DNA of 34,734 bases from JAZLEZ01 sp045615505 (GCA_045615505.1 JAZLEZ010000056.1:1-34734); one strand, 5' to 3'; shown: positions 14,862 to 23,150, numbered from the stretch's first letter. Notes: generated by a model from the letters alone, not told the origin. Made by a program: numbers and translations.

Positions 14862-16223
14862 CTATCGTACAATTCCGCTTGTACCGTCTGCAAAAAGATT
14901 GTCTGTTCTCTTCCAAAGTCTTTCTGCAACTTCTGTAGCCTTTCTGTAGATTTCCTTTTCATCGATACCCGTAAATTTATGGTTTTCATAAAGGAGATTT
15001 CCGTTTACAAATACTGATTCAACACTGTTGCTGCTCATACCCCAAATAAAATGACCTGCAGCATTTTCCTTGAGCATGGGTGTAGGATTCTGATAATCGA
15101 GAATATCAATATCTGCCTTAAAACCGGCTTCAATTCTTCCGAACTTTCCTTCATGATACTTTGCAACAAAGTCATTGGCTTTGGTTACGGCATTAAGATA
15201 ATCACCCGGCCAGTACGGCAGCTTTGCATCTCTGTTCTTGAAAAAAGCAATCTTACATTCTTCAAACATATTGCTTCCGCAACCGTCAGTTCCCATAACA
15301 AGATTCTTCATCTTGCTGAGATTCTTGTTGATTCCCACCTGATTGTTCATATTGCTTCTGGGATTATGGGCAATATAACAACCTCTTTCATTCATCAGTT
15401 CAATCTCATGTTCGTTAAGATAGATTCCGTGAACCAGAAGTGTCTTATCATCAAGCAGTCCAACCTTATCAAGTCTGTCCAAGATATCCATATTGTAGAA
15501 GTGATGCGACCATACTTCATCATATTCACCTTCTGCCACATGGATGTGCATGCCCCGTTTTGTCTGTTTTGCAGAATCGGCAAGCATTTCAAGTCCTTCC
15601 TGAGGAATGGTAAACGGAGCGTGTCCGCCTACCATAGCCTCGCATAGAACATTTTCACCCGCAGCTTTTCTTGAATCCACTTCTTTAGAAAAACGAATAC
15701 CTTCTGCAATACCGTCTTTGATTTCTTTCATACCGAAATTTCTGTCGGTTATTCCGTATGCTGCAATACCTCTCAACCCAACTTCTTCCATTCCTTTGGC
15801 AATAGTTGAAAGCGAATTGGTGATATAGTTGGGACTTTCATGATGGTCGATACATGTAGTAGTACCGTTTTTTATTGCATCAAGAGAACAAATCAAAGAA
15901 CTGTAATACAATGATTCCTCATCTAAAGCTCGGTCAAGACGCCACCACCATTCCTTGAGAATCTGAATCAGATCCGTTTGGGGTCCTGCAGAAATAAGCA
16001 TGGCTCTGGATAGACCGCTGTAGTAATGATGATGCGAACAGACAAATCCAGGAATTACGGTTTTACCGGTTGCATCAATTTCCTTGTTCGCTTTGTATTT
16101 TGAAGCGACATTCTTTCCGACTTCTTTGATTAAATCATTTTCTATTACCACATCAACATTTTCAAGAACTTCTACAGGCGTCTTGGTTTGAATTACTCTT
16201 GCATTTTTTATAACTGTAATCAT
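14862..16223 (-). CDS. ssnA: Putative aminohydrolase SsnA
   Basis: 453 residues of the amidohydrolase superfamily, near the size of E. coli SsnA. Metal and catalytic residues: SHHHYYSGLSR (H64, H66), MHIHVAEGEYDE (metal His plus Glu), VHGIYL and GTDGCGSNMFEE (metal Asp). SsnA is a marker of selenium-linked purine clusters and has been placed after YgfK in urate degradation, where it would hydrolyse the reduced, no longer aromatic purine ring. That step is recalled from the literature, not shown here. It lies 11 bp behind ygfK and 11 bp before xdhA. It differs in sequence from the second amidohydrolase in the operon, so the two likely act on different compounds. Confidence 0.9.
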   Translation of the reverse strand: MITVIKNARVIQTKTPVEVLENVDVVIENDLIKEVGKNVASKYKANKEIDATGKTVIPGFVCSHHHYYSGLSRAMLISAGPQTDLIQILKEWWWRLDRALDEESLYYSSLICSLDAIKNGTTTCIDHHESPNYITNSLSTIAKGMEEVGLRGIAAYGITDRNFGMKEIKDGIAEGIRFSKEVDSRKAAGENVLCEAMVGGHAPFTIPQEGLEMLADSAKQTKRGMHIHVAEGEYDEVWSHHFYNMDILDRLDKVGLLDDKTLLVHGIYLNEHEIELMNERGCYIAHNPRSNMNNQVGINKNLSKMKNLVMGTDGCGSNMFEECKIAFFKNRDAKLPYWPGDYLNAVTKANDFVAKYHEGKFGRIEAGFKADIDILDYQNPTPMLKENAAGHFIWGMSSNSVESVFVNGNLLYENHKFTGIDEKEIYRKATEVAERLWKRTDNLFADGTSGIVR

Positions 16224-16234
16224 TCTATGTTCTC

Positions 16235-19200
16235 CTATTCCTCAACTCTGCCGAGTAAATAGTCATAGCAAAGGAATACCTGTTCAATCAAATCTCTGAC
16301 AATTTCAGGAATATCTCCGCATACATTTCCGTTGCCGTCAACATGACACTCAGAAATCTTGCCGTCAACTCTTACCAGAACTTTGTCACCTTCAACATAA
16401 AAACCGCTGTTAGTACTTGTTTCAAAATCATCTGTTCTGCTGAAAAGTGTAAATTTATCCTTGTAAGGTCTTCCGTTATGGTTACAGAATGCAGCACAGT
16501 TACCGCACTCGTTGCAATATGCATCAATATGAAGAATCTGGAAAGGATCATCCGTGAATTCACTGAATCTCATATCAATTGCAACATTTGCCCTGTTAGG
16601 ACATACATCAACACACTTTGAGCAGAAGTAAGTACAGTCCATACATCTTTTGGATTCCTGTTTTGCAAACTTTTCAAAATCATTGCAGATTTTTTCCGCA
16701 TTAGGACAGATATGTGTCTTACGGTTTTGAATATCTGCAAAGAATCTGTCTTCTTCCTCAACAAAATCTTCGTTATCTTCACAGTTTTCGCAATCACAAT
16801 TTCCGTCGCAATCGCAACTGCCGTCGCAATCGCAACTGCCACCGCACTTACATCCACAGGAATCTTCGACCTTATCTCCGAGGACTTTGTTGACTGTGTC
16901 TTCAACAGCCCTTCTTGCAGATGCAATACATTTTACGATAGTAGAAGGACCGCTTGCCATATCACCTATTGCATAAACATCTGCAATTCTTGTTTCATTT
17001 GTCTCAGGATTAACCTCAGGCCAACCTTTTCCGTTTACAGGAATACCTATAAGTGAAAGGATTTGGCTATCAGCATGTTCACCGATTGCAGTAATAAGGT
17101 TATCGCACTCAAGTTCGAAAGATTGTGTTGTTTCCACAGGGCGTCTTCTGCCGGAAGCATCAGGTTCACCCAATTCCATTTTCACACAAATCAATTTTCC
17201 GTTTTCAAGCTTTTTGGGATTTGAAAGGAAATAGAAAGAAATACCGTCTGATTGTGCACTTGCAAACTCTTCAGGATCAGCAGGCATCTCCTTTTGAGAC
17301 CTTCTGTAAACAACGGAAACATCATCAACTCCTGCACATCTTTTTGCGGCTCTTGCACAGTCCATTGCTGTATTTCCGCCGCCTGTTACAACAATATGTT
17401 TTCCGAGTTTCGCTTTTTTTTGTTTGAACAAAGAAAGAAACTGAAGAGAGCCCAGAAGTTTTTCAGTATCTCCTTCGATTGAAATTTCATTGTCTTTTTC
17501 AGAACCGATTGCATAGTAGATATATTCAAAGCCTGCTTCTTTGAGAGCATCCACTGTAACATCTTCGTTCTTAACTCCGAAGTTGAACTTTACGCCATGA
17601 GCCTTGACATGATCGATATCAGCCTGAACGACTTCAGGAGAAATCCTGAAATTAGGAATAATATTGGCGACAACACCTCCTGCATTCATTTCCTTCTCAA
17701 AAACAGTTGTATTGAATCCGCTTCTTGCAAGAAAGTAAGCAGCAGAAAGACCTGCGGGACCTGCGCCGATTACGGCAGCCTTGATATTTGAAGGCTCTTC
17801 AGGCTTTTCCCATTCTTTCAGATATTCTTCAGCACCCTGTTCAACGGCTATTTTCTTCAGCTGTCTTATCTGTACGGGGCCTTCATAATCCAACCTTGCA
17901 CAGTGGTACATACACTGATGGTCACAGATGTTGCAAGTCATGTTCGGAAGAGCATTATCTTCATATATGACTTCCAGAGCTTCCTTGTATTGACCGCTTC
18001 CGACCAAACTTACATAGTTGGGAATATCCTGATGAATCGGACAAGCTTCCTGACAAGGGGAGACAAAACAATTGAACATCGGTAATTCTCCGTTGACTTT
18101 TGCTTTGAAGTTTCCGCGAAATTCTTTTTTGGAATAATCTGCTTTTGCTGCATATTCGGAAAGCTTCTTAACACCCTCATAATCAATTGAAGTTCTGCCC
18201 CACTCTTTACTTTCCTTTTCAAGTATTTCCGCCATGGTTGCAAGTCTTGCATATCCGCCCGGTTTGAGCATATCAGTTGCCACTGTTATAGGTCTGATAC
18301 CCGTATCGAAAATCTGTTTTACAGAGAATGCAGTTGCACCGCCGGAATATGAAATAGGAAGAGCGCCCTTGAATTCTTCTGAGAGTTTTGCAGCAACTGT
18401 TGTGGAAATAGGAAGAAGTGCTCTTCCGGACATATAGCGTTCTTTACCGTCAAATACCGAATCATTGTTGACATTGGCAAGTGTATTTGTAAGTTTGACA
18501 CCAAACCCCAACCCTTCTTTCTTTGCCAGAGCCGCAAGTCTGTGAAGCATTTCAACTGCATCATCATATCTTAGGTCGTGTTCAAAAGTATCCCTTTTGA
18601 GTTCTATATGTTCAAAACCGATGGAATCCAGAATCTCCCGGACCTTATCATAGCCTAAGAGCGTAGGATTAAGCTTAACGAAAATATTCAGATGTTTTTC
18701 AGTAAGCATATAAGAACAGATTGCTTCTATTTCCTTTGGCGGACATCCGTGCATTGTTGAGATAGTTGCACTAGGACTGATGTTTTTACTGATTCTGCCT
18801 GTAAGTCCTTCCAATGCTCCTGCATTCTTCTCAAGATCTGTTCCGATATAGAACTCGCCTTCGCTTATAAGTGCATCCAACTCGTTCTTATACTGCTCGA
18901 AATTAGGTCTTGTAGAAGCATCAATCATGCCGTTGATGTAATCCTGCATCTTCGGCTGCTTGATTCCCTCTAGGTTATATCCGACCGACATATTGAAAAT
19001 AAAATCAGGTTCGGTCTTTTTTCCTGTCAGCAAAGCCTGCAGAACATGAATAGCAAACCATGCTTTAACATATTCATCATAAGCCTTGGGAAGAGTATAT
19101 TCAGTGGACCACTCAACATTGTGCCCTTCATCTCTTGCATCAATACAGGGCTTGCTTATCATATTTTTTTCGCCGAGATAATCCATAATCTGAACTGTTT

Positions 19201-19444
19201 TAAGTTCCATAAATCTTCCACCGACAAGGTAAGCACTGATTATGTTCTGGGCCAGTTGAGTATGCGGACCTGCTGCAGGTCCTAAAGGAGTAGCACATTT
19301 TTGCCCGAATACATCTATACTGTTTGCTGTACTTTTGTAAAAATTCTCTTTTGAAATACCGAATATGGTTCCGTGATTACGGTATTCTGAAAACATCCTG
19401 TAAATCAATTCCTCAAATGGAATAGGTCTCATTTTATCACCCAT
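16235..19444 (-). CDS. ygfK: YgfK-type multidomain flavoprotein reductase
   Basis: 1069 residues. The N-terminal 1-430 resembles a dihydroorotate/dihydropyrimidine dehydrogenase FMN barrel. Near 458-515 is a GltD-like iron-sulfur region (CQEACPIHQDIP, CNICDHQCMYHC), then FAD-binding VIGAGPAGLSAAYF (about 550) and NAD(P)-binding VVTGGGNTAMDC (about 680). Two 4Fe-4S motifs close it (CMDCTYFCSKCVDVCP near 935, CNECGNCAAFC near 978). Formerly called a selenate reductase subunit; cluster work suggests it reduces urate with NAD(P)H. Residues 863-888 are an unusual Cys-rich repeat, 10 Cys in 26, and may account for its being longer than E. coli YgfK (about 1030). GGAGG lies 8 bases before the ATG. 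First gene of the operon. Confidence 0.9.
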   Translation of the reverse strand: MGDKMRPIPFEELIYRMFSEYRNHGTIFGISKENFYKSTANSIDVFGQKCATPLGPAAGPHTQLAQNIISAYLVGGRFMELKTVQIMDYLGEKNMISKPCIDARDEGHNVEWSTEYTLPKAYDEYVKAWFAIHVLQALLTGKKTEPDFIFNMSVGYNLEGIKQPKMQDYINGMIDASTRPNFEQYKNELDALISEGEFYIGTDLEKNAGALEGLTGRISKNISPSATISTMHGCPPKEIEAICSYMLTEKHLNIFVKLNPTLLGYDKVREILDSIGFEHIELKRDTFEHDLRYDDAVEMLHRLAALAKKEGLGFGVKLTNTLANVNNDSVFDGKERYMSGRALLPISTTVAAKLSEEFKGALPISYSGGATAFSVKQIFDTGIRPITVATDMLKPGGYARLATMAEILEKESKEWGRTSIDYEGVKKLSEYAAKADYSKKEFRGNFKAKVNGELPMFNCFVSPCQEACPIHQDIPNYVSLVGSGQYKEALEVIYEDNALPNMTCNICDHQCMYHCARLDYEGPVQIRQLKKIAVEQGAEEYLKEWEKPEEPSNIKAAVIGAGPAGLSAAYFLARSGFNTTVFEKEMNAGGVVANIIPNFRISPEVVQADIDHVKAHGVKFNFGVKNEDVTVDALKEAGFEYIYYAIGSEKDNEISIEGDTEKLLGSLQFLSLFKQKKAKLGKHIVVTGGGNTAMDCARAAKRCAGVDDVSVVYRRSQKEMPADPEEFASAQSDGISFYFLSNPKKLENGKLICVKMELGEPDASGRRRPVETTQSFELECDNLITAIGEHADSQILSLIGIPVNGKGWPEVNPETNETRIADVYAIGDMASGPSTIVKCIASARRAVEDTVNKVLGDKVEDSCGCKCGGSCDCDGSCDCDGNCDCENCEDNEDFVEEEDRFFADIQNRKTHICPNAEKICNDFEKFAKQESKRCMDCTYFCSKCVDVCPNRANVAIDMRFSEFTDDPFQILHIDAYCNECGNCAAFCNHNGRPYKDKFTLFSRTDDFETSTNSGFYVEGDKVLVRVDGKISECHVDGNGNVCGDIPEIVRDLIEQVFLCYDYLLGRVEE
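16803..16838. repeat. 18-bp perfect tandem repeat inside ygfK
   Basis: CCGTCGCAATCGCAACTG occurs twice back to back (16803-16820, 16821-16838), flanked by degenerate partial copies on both sides. It encodes the repeated Cys-Asp-Cys-Asp-Gly-Ser units of the Cys-rich insertion and keeps the frame, so its copy number could vary without breaking the gene. Confidence 0.85.
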
Positions 19445-19494
19445 AGGAAAAACCTCCAGATAAAGCCACTTTATTCCTGAACTTTACACTTAAA

Positions 19495-19522
19495 ATTGTA
19501 GAATAGAAAATCCATAAGTCAA
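19495..19522 (-). promoter_or_regulatory. Candidate ygfK operon promoter
   Basis: On the - strand TTGACT (19522-19517) and TACAAT (19500-19495) are 16 bases apart, five of six matches each. The predicted start is near 19488, leaving about a 44-base leader with GGAGG. The TGCAACA repeat is centred about 60 bp upstream of that start, a usual activator position. Confidence 0.6.
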
Positions 19523-19539
19523 CAGAATAACTCTTGTTA

Positions 19540-19557
19540 TGCAACAATTTGCAACAT
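19540..19557 (+). promoter_or_regulatory. Putative operator, TGCAACA direct repeat (copy 2)
   Basis: TGCAACAATTTGCAACAT has the same two heptamers at 10-bp spacing as 6275-6293. The left unit is also half of an inverted repeat, TTGTTATGCAACAA (19534-19547). It could control both divergent genes. Relative to its - strand gene it is in the opposite orientation to copy 1. Confidence 0.55.
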
Positions 19558-19692
19558 GCTTACTCACCTTGTCTGCACATGATATTCTGTTATCAATACT
19601 GATGTATTTGAAAAATTTGACATCCGATTTTTATGTATAGATAAATATTCTCAAATATTTTGATTTTTTCTTCAATTCTGTTAATATTTTTG

Positions 19693-19722
19693 TTTACAAG
19701 TTTAATAACAGCGTGCAATAAT
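19693..19722 (+). promoter_or_regulatory. Candidate promoter of the PLP enzyme gene
   Basis: TTTACA (19693-19698) and AATAAT (19717-19722) with an 18-base spacer, five of six matches each. The predicted start is near 19729, leaving a leader of about 30 bases that contains the GGAGG ribosome site. Confidence 0.45.
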
Positions 19723-19759
19723 CAGATACATCCAATGATAACAAAAAGCGGAGGTATCT

Positions 19760-21310
19760 ATGCTTATTAATTTAAGAGTAAAAAAAGAAGTAAGAGCCAG
19801 AAACATCGAAGTCTGTCGTGAGAAGGGAATTCTCCTTCCTACATTCAAGCAGATGGTTGACCCTTCAACAGTTCCTGCTTCAATCAAATCCAAACTTGCC
19901 AAAACAGGTCTTTGGGATGTAGATCCTGTAAATCTTTACAGAATCACATGGCACAATGAACCGAAAGAGAAAGGCGGTCTTTTCGGCGGAGTAAACTATA
20001 TTGAACTTCCTAAGAAACTTACCGGAGTCAAAGCAAGAATTTTCTGTCTCGTCGGAAAGTATTTCCCTACAGGTGCACATAAAGTAGGTGCAACTTATTC
20101 CTGTCTCGCTCCTGCTCTTGCAACAGGAAACTTCGATGCACAGAATCAACAGGCTGTATGGCCTTCAACAGGCAACTACTGCCGTGGCGGTGCTTACAAC
20201 AGTGCTCTCCTCGGATGTAAATCCATTGCCATTCTGCCTGCAGAAATGTCTCAGGAAAGATTCAACTGGCTTAAGACAGTAGCCGGCGAAGTCATCGCAA
20301 CACCGGGTTGTGAATCAAATGTAAAAGAGATTTTCGATAAGTGTCATGAACTTGATGAAGAACGCGGAAAACACATTGTCATCTTCAACCAGTTCGAACA
20401 GTTTGAAAACTACCTCTGGCATTACACTGTAACAGGTGCTGCAATTGAAGAAATTATCAAAAAGAACAAAATCAAGGCTGAAAATGTATTCGGTTATGCT
20501 TCATCAACAGGCAGCGGCGGAACACTCGCAGCCGGAGACAGACTTAAGAAGGATTTCCCAGGTCTCAAGATTGCAGCAGGGGAAGCCAAACAGTGCCCTA
20601 CACTCCTCAGAAACGGTTTCGGTGGACACAGAATTGAAGGTATCGGAGATAAACATGTACCTTGGATTCACAATGTAAAAAATACAGACATGATCTGTGC
20701 AATCGATGATCAGGATTGTATCGATATCTACAGACTTTTCAATGAACCTGCAGGTATCGAATACCTTGAAAAAACAGTCGGACTTACAATGAAGCAGATT
20801 GAAGATCTCCAGTATATGGGTATTTCAGGCATCGGCAATACACTCTCAGCTATTAAGATGGCCAAGTACTATGAACTGGAAGATGACGATTGTCTTTTCA
20901 CAATCTGCACAGACTCTTCAGTCATGTACAAGTCAAGACTTGATGAACAGAATGAAATTCAGGGCGCATTTACAACTGATACAGCAGCAAGAGTGTTCAG
21001 CGGTTCTCTTCTTCATCAGAGTTATCAGGACGCTCTTGAACTCGGTTACTATGACAGACTTCGCATCCACAACCTCAAATACTATACTTGGGTTGAACAG
21101 CAGGGTAAAACATACGAGGAAATCAATAAACAGTGGTATGACAGAGACTACTGGACATCTATTCCTCCTATGGCTGAAAAGATTGATAAGCTTATTGAAG
21201 ATTTCAATAAAGACATTCTCTCAGGAAAGTCTGCTGCTAAAATTGCCGGCAAGAAAAAGTCTGCAAAAAAATCCGTAAAGAAGACAGCAAAGAAAGTCGT
21301 CAATAAATAA
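19760..21310 (+). CDS. PLP-dependent fold-type II enzyme occupying the ygeX position
   Basis: 516 residues of the tryptophan-synthase-beta/cysteine-synthase fold. The cofactor Lys is probably K108 in PTGAHKVGA; a Gly-rich phosphate loop, STGSGGTLAAG, lies near 250. YgeX, the 2,3-diaminopropionate ammonia-lyase of the E. coli cluster, is about 400 residues and has different motifs around the Lys, so this is not a plain YgeX. Its position, divergent from ygfK beside a shared putative operator, suggests it does the same late step (ammonia elimination from a diamino acid) or another amino-acid lyase reaction. The C-terminal 27 residues are almost only Lys, Ala, Ser and Val, a histone-H1-like tail. 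A strong terminator follows. Substrate unknown. Confidence 0.75.
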   Translation: MLINLRVKKEVRARNIEVCREKGILLPTFKQMVDPSTVPASIKSKLAKTGLWDVDPVNLYRITWHNEPKEKGGLFGGVNYIELPKKLTGVKARIFCLVGKYFPTGAHKVGATYSCLAPALATGNFDAQNQQAVWPSTGNYCRGGAYNSALLGCKSIAILPAEMSQERFNWLKTVAGEVIATPGCESNVKEIFDKCHELDEERGKHIVIFNQFEQFENYLWHYTVTGAAIEEIIKKNKIKAENVFGYASSTGSGGTLAAGDRLKKDFPGLKIAAGEAKQCPTLLRNGFGGHRIEGIGDKHVPWIHNVKNTDMICAIDDQDCIDIYRLFNEPAGIEYLEKTVGLTMKQIEDLQYMGISGIGNTLSAIKMAKYYELEDDDCLFTICTDSSVMYKSRLDEQNEIQGAFTTDTAARVFSGSLLHQSYQDALELGYYDRLRIHNLKYYTWVEQQGKTYEEINKQWYDRDYWTSIPPMAEKIDKLIEDFNKDILSGKSAAKIAGKKKSAKKSVKKTAKKVVNK

Positions 21311-21328
21311 CTTTCGATGTATAATTCG

Positions 21329-21362
21329 GCTGACAGAATTCATTTTCTGTCAGCTTTTTTTT
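21329..21362 (+). terminator. Strong Rho-independent terminator after the PLP enzyme gene
   Basis: A perfect 10-bp stem, GCTGACAGAA (21329-21338) with TTCTGTCAGC (21345-21354), a 6-base loop and eight T residues (21355-21362). The next gene's ribosome site begins 3 bases later. Confidence 0.93.
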
Positions 21363-21373
21363 CTGAGGTAAAT

Positions 21374-22597
21374 ATGAAATTCAAGTATCAATGTGTAGAT
21401 TGCGGGAAAAATATCGAAACAGATGAAATCATCTATCAGTGTGAAGATTGCGGCGGGACAGAAAAACAGGGTGAATTTCCAAAAGGAATGTTACGGGTTC
21501 TTCTGGATGAAAATGAATTAAAAACTCTTGCAGAAAAAGAACATGTTTCAATCTACGATTTCTTCCCATATGATGTGCCGAATAAGGATGTTTATCCTGT
21601 AGGTAATACTCCTTTAGTCAGACCTGCCCGTTTGAATAAAATTCTCGGTCTTAATAATGTCTATTGCAAACTTGATGCATATCTGCCTTCAGGTTCTTTC
21701 AAAGACCGTGCCAGTCAACTTATTGCTGCACAAGCAATTGCACATAATACAAAGAAAATTGCACTTGCTTCTACCGGTAACGCCGGAGCTGCCATGAGTT
21801 GTGCAGGGGCTGCTTACGGATTGGATATAATCTTATTTGTTCCTCAAACAGCACCTATCAATAAACTTATGCAGAGTGTTCTTTACGGAGCAACCGTAGT
21901 CCCTGTAAAAGGTACTTATGATGATGCATATCTTCTTTCCATTGAATACACAAAACATTTCGGCGGAATTAACAGAAATACAGCTTACAACCCAATGACA
22001 ATAGAAGGGAAAAAAAGCGTTTCAATTGAACTGTTCGAGCAGCTTGGAAGACATATTCCGGATGTTGTCTATGTTCCTACAGGTGACGGGTGCATTATTA
22101 GCGGTGTGTACAAAGGATTCTATGATTTATACAAGGCCGGACTTACTGAGAAAGTTCCTTATATCGTCTGTTGTCAGAGTGAAAAATCCAATGCAATAAG
22201 CCGTGCTTTCAAAACTGGTAGTTTTTCCAACATTGAAGCATCTACCAGAGCTGATTCCATTTCTGTAGATTGCCCTGCTTCCGGACGAATGGCCGTTCAG
22301 TTTCTCAAAGAATACGGAGGCTGGACTGTAGAAGTGTCGGAAAAAGAAATTCTTGATGCACAGATGTCTCTTGTCCATGACAGCGGAATATTTGTAGAAC
22401 CGGCTTCGTCTGCAGCATGGGCAGCTTTAGTGAAAGACAAGGACAACCTTATTGATAATTTCGGTAAAAATGTTGAAGTGTGCGTACTTCTTACCGGTAT
22501 AGGATTTAAGGATATGGCAGTATTTAACGACAGAGTATCAATGCCAGAGGCTATTGAAAACAGTAAAGAAGCTGTAATAAAACGATTCAGCAAGTAA
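21374..22597 (+). CDS. Threonine synthase-like PLP-dependent enzyme
   Basis: 407 residues. An N-terminal zinc ribbon (C7, C10, C23, C26) precedes a fold-type II PLP domain with the cofactor Lys in LPSGSFKDRAS (K110), the Asn loop ASTGNAGAAMS (about 133-143) and a C-terminal Gly-rich phosphate-binding segment. This layout is that of threonine synthase, which makes threonine from phosphohomoserine. A related ammonia-lyase of the purine locus is the alternative, given the neighbouring genes. I set the start at 21374 because GAGG lies 5 bases upstream; an in-frame ATG at 21317 would make the coding region cross the terminator. No promoter fits between the terminator and the start. Confidence 0.75.
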   Translation: MKFKYQCVDCGKNIETDEIIYQCEDCGGTEKQGEFPKGMLRVLLDENELKTLAEKEHVSIYDFFPYDVPNKDVYPVGNTPLVRPARLNKILGLNNVYCKLDAYLPSGSFKDRASQLIAAQAIAHNTKKIALASTGNAGAAMSCAGAAYGLDIILFVPQTAPINKLMQSVLYGATVVPVKGTYDDAYLLSIEYTKHFGGINRNTAYNPMTIEGKKSVSIELFEQLGRHIPDVVYVPTGDGCIISGVYKGFYDLYKAGLTEKVPYIVCCQSEKSNAISRAFKTGSFSNIEASTRADSISVDCPASGRMAVQFLKEYGGWTVEVSEKEILDAQMSLVHDSGIFVEPASSAAWAALVKDKDNLIDNFGKNVEVCVLLTGIGFKDMAVFNDRVSMPEAIENSKEAVIKRFSK

Positions 22598-22654
22598 TGC
22601 AGATGTTGTCATTGCAGTATTGATTTGTTAAATTTTTTTCAGGAGATTTTTAAA

Positions 22655-23125
22655 ATGAAAGAATATTTAATCGGTTTCGGAATAGGATTGGCTGTAACAC
22701 TGTTAGTACTTGTCTATCAGCTTCTTAAGCGAAGAGCAGTTGTCAAAGAAAAGAACCTTGAGATAAAGAATCTTAAAGAGATGCTTAGCCAGAGAATGGA
22801 TCTTGAATCTGACGGTATTTCAAAACTCAAGAACGAAAACGAGGATCTCAAAAAGAAAAATGAGAATCTCAGAATAACAAACGCAAATCTGATGCAAAAA
22901 CCGGGCAGAGCCGAAACCCGTCAATTGCAGATTTATCAAAAGGCTGTAGATCGCCTGACCATAAACAGCCCGGGATTCGGTGCTGCATGGCAAAGTGCCC
23001 TAAAAGAGTCTGAAACTGAATTTGAGGAAATTTACAGCGGAACGCAGTCTTTCTGGAAAAGAATTCTTCCGGGGAGAACCGATGCAAAGCTTATTTCCGC
23101 AAAAGATATCGTTGACGAGCAGTAA
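22655..23125 (+). CDS. Small membrane-anchored coiled-coil protein, unknown function
   Basis: 156 residues. An N-terminal membrane helix (about residues 4-23, LIGFGIGLAVTLLVLVYQLL) is followed by a basic stop-transfer segment (KRR) and a coiled coil rich in Lys, Glu and Leu to about residue 80. The rest is a short globular tail ending in ISAKDIVDEQ. I do not recognise the family. The start at 22655 is preferred over 22625 because AGGAG lies 9 bases upstream and the membrane helix then begins at once. It stands alone between the threonine-synthase-like gene and the tRNA. Confidence 0.7.
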   Translation: MKEYLIGFGIGLAVTLLVLVYQLLKRRAVVKEKNLEIKNLKEMLSQRMDLESDGISKLKNENEDLKKKNENLRITNANLMQKPGRAETRQLQIYQKAVDRLTINSPGFGAAWQSALKESETEFEEIYSGTQSFWKRILPGRTDAKLISAKDIVDEQ

Positions 23126-23150
23126 TATTTTAATCTAATATTTCAGCTGT

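Larger units (their letters stand above)
19445..19759. other. Divergent regulatory region between ygfK and the PLP enzyme gene
   Basis: 315 bp without a gene. It is AT-rich (especially 19610-19700) and holds the ygfK promoter candidate, the second TGCAACA direct repeat and one or two promoters for the + strand gene. The alternative + promoter is TTGACA at 19617-19622 with a weak GATAAA 17 bases on. Both flanking genes have GGAGG ribosome sites. No riboswitch or terminator structure was recognised. Confidence 0.7.

Noticed and set aside
21317..21373. Upstream ATG extending the threonine-synthase-like protein by 19 residues
   Set aside because: It would place the terminator stem inside the coding region, and a good ribosome site precedes the ATG at 21374.
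22598..22654. Possible terminator between the threonine-synthase-like gene and the small membrane protein
   Set aside because: There is a T-run, but no convincing stem in front of it.
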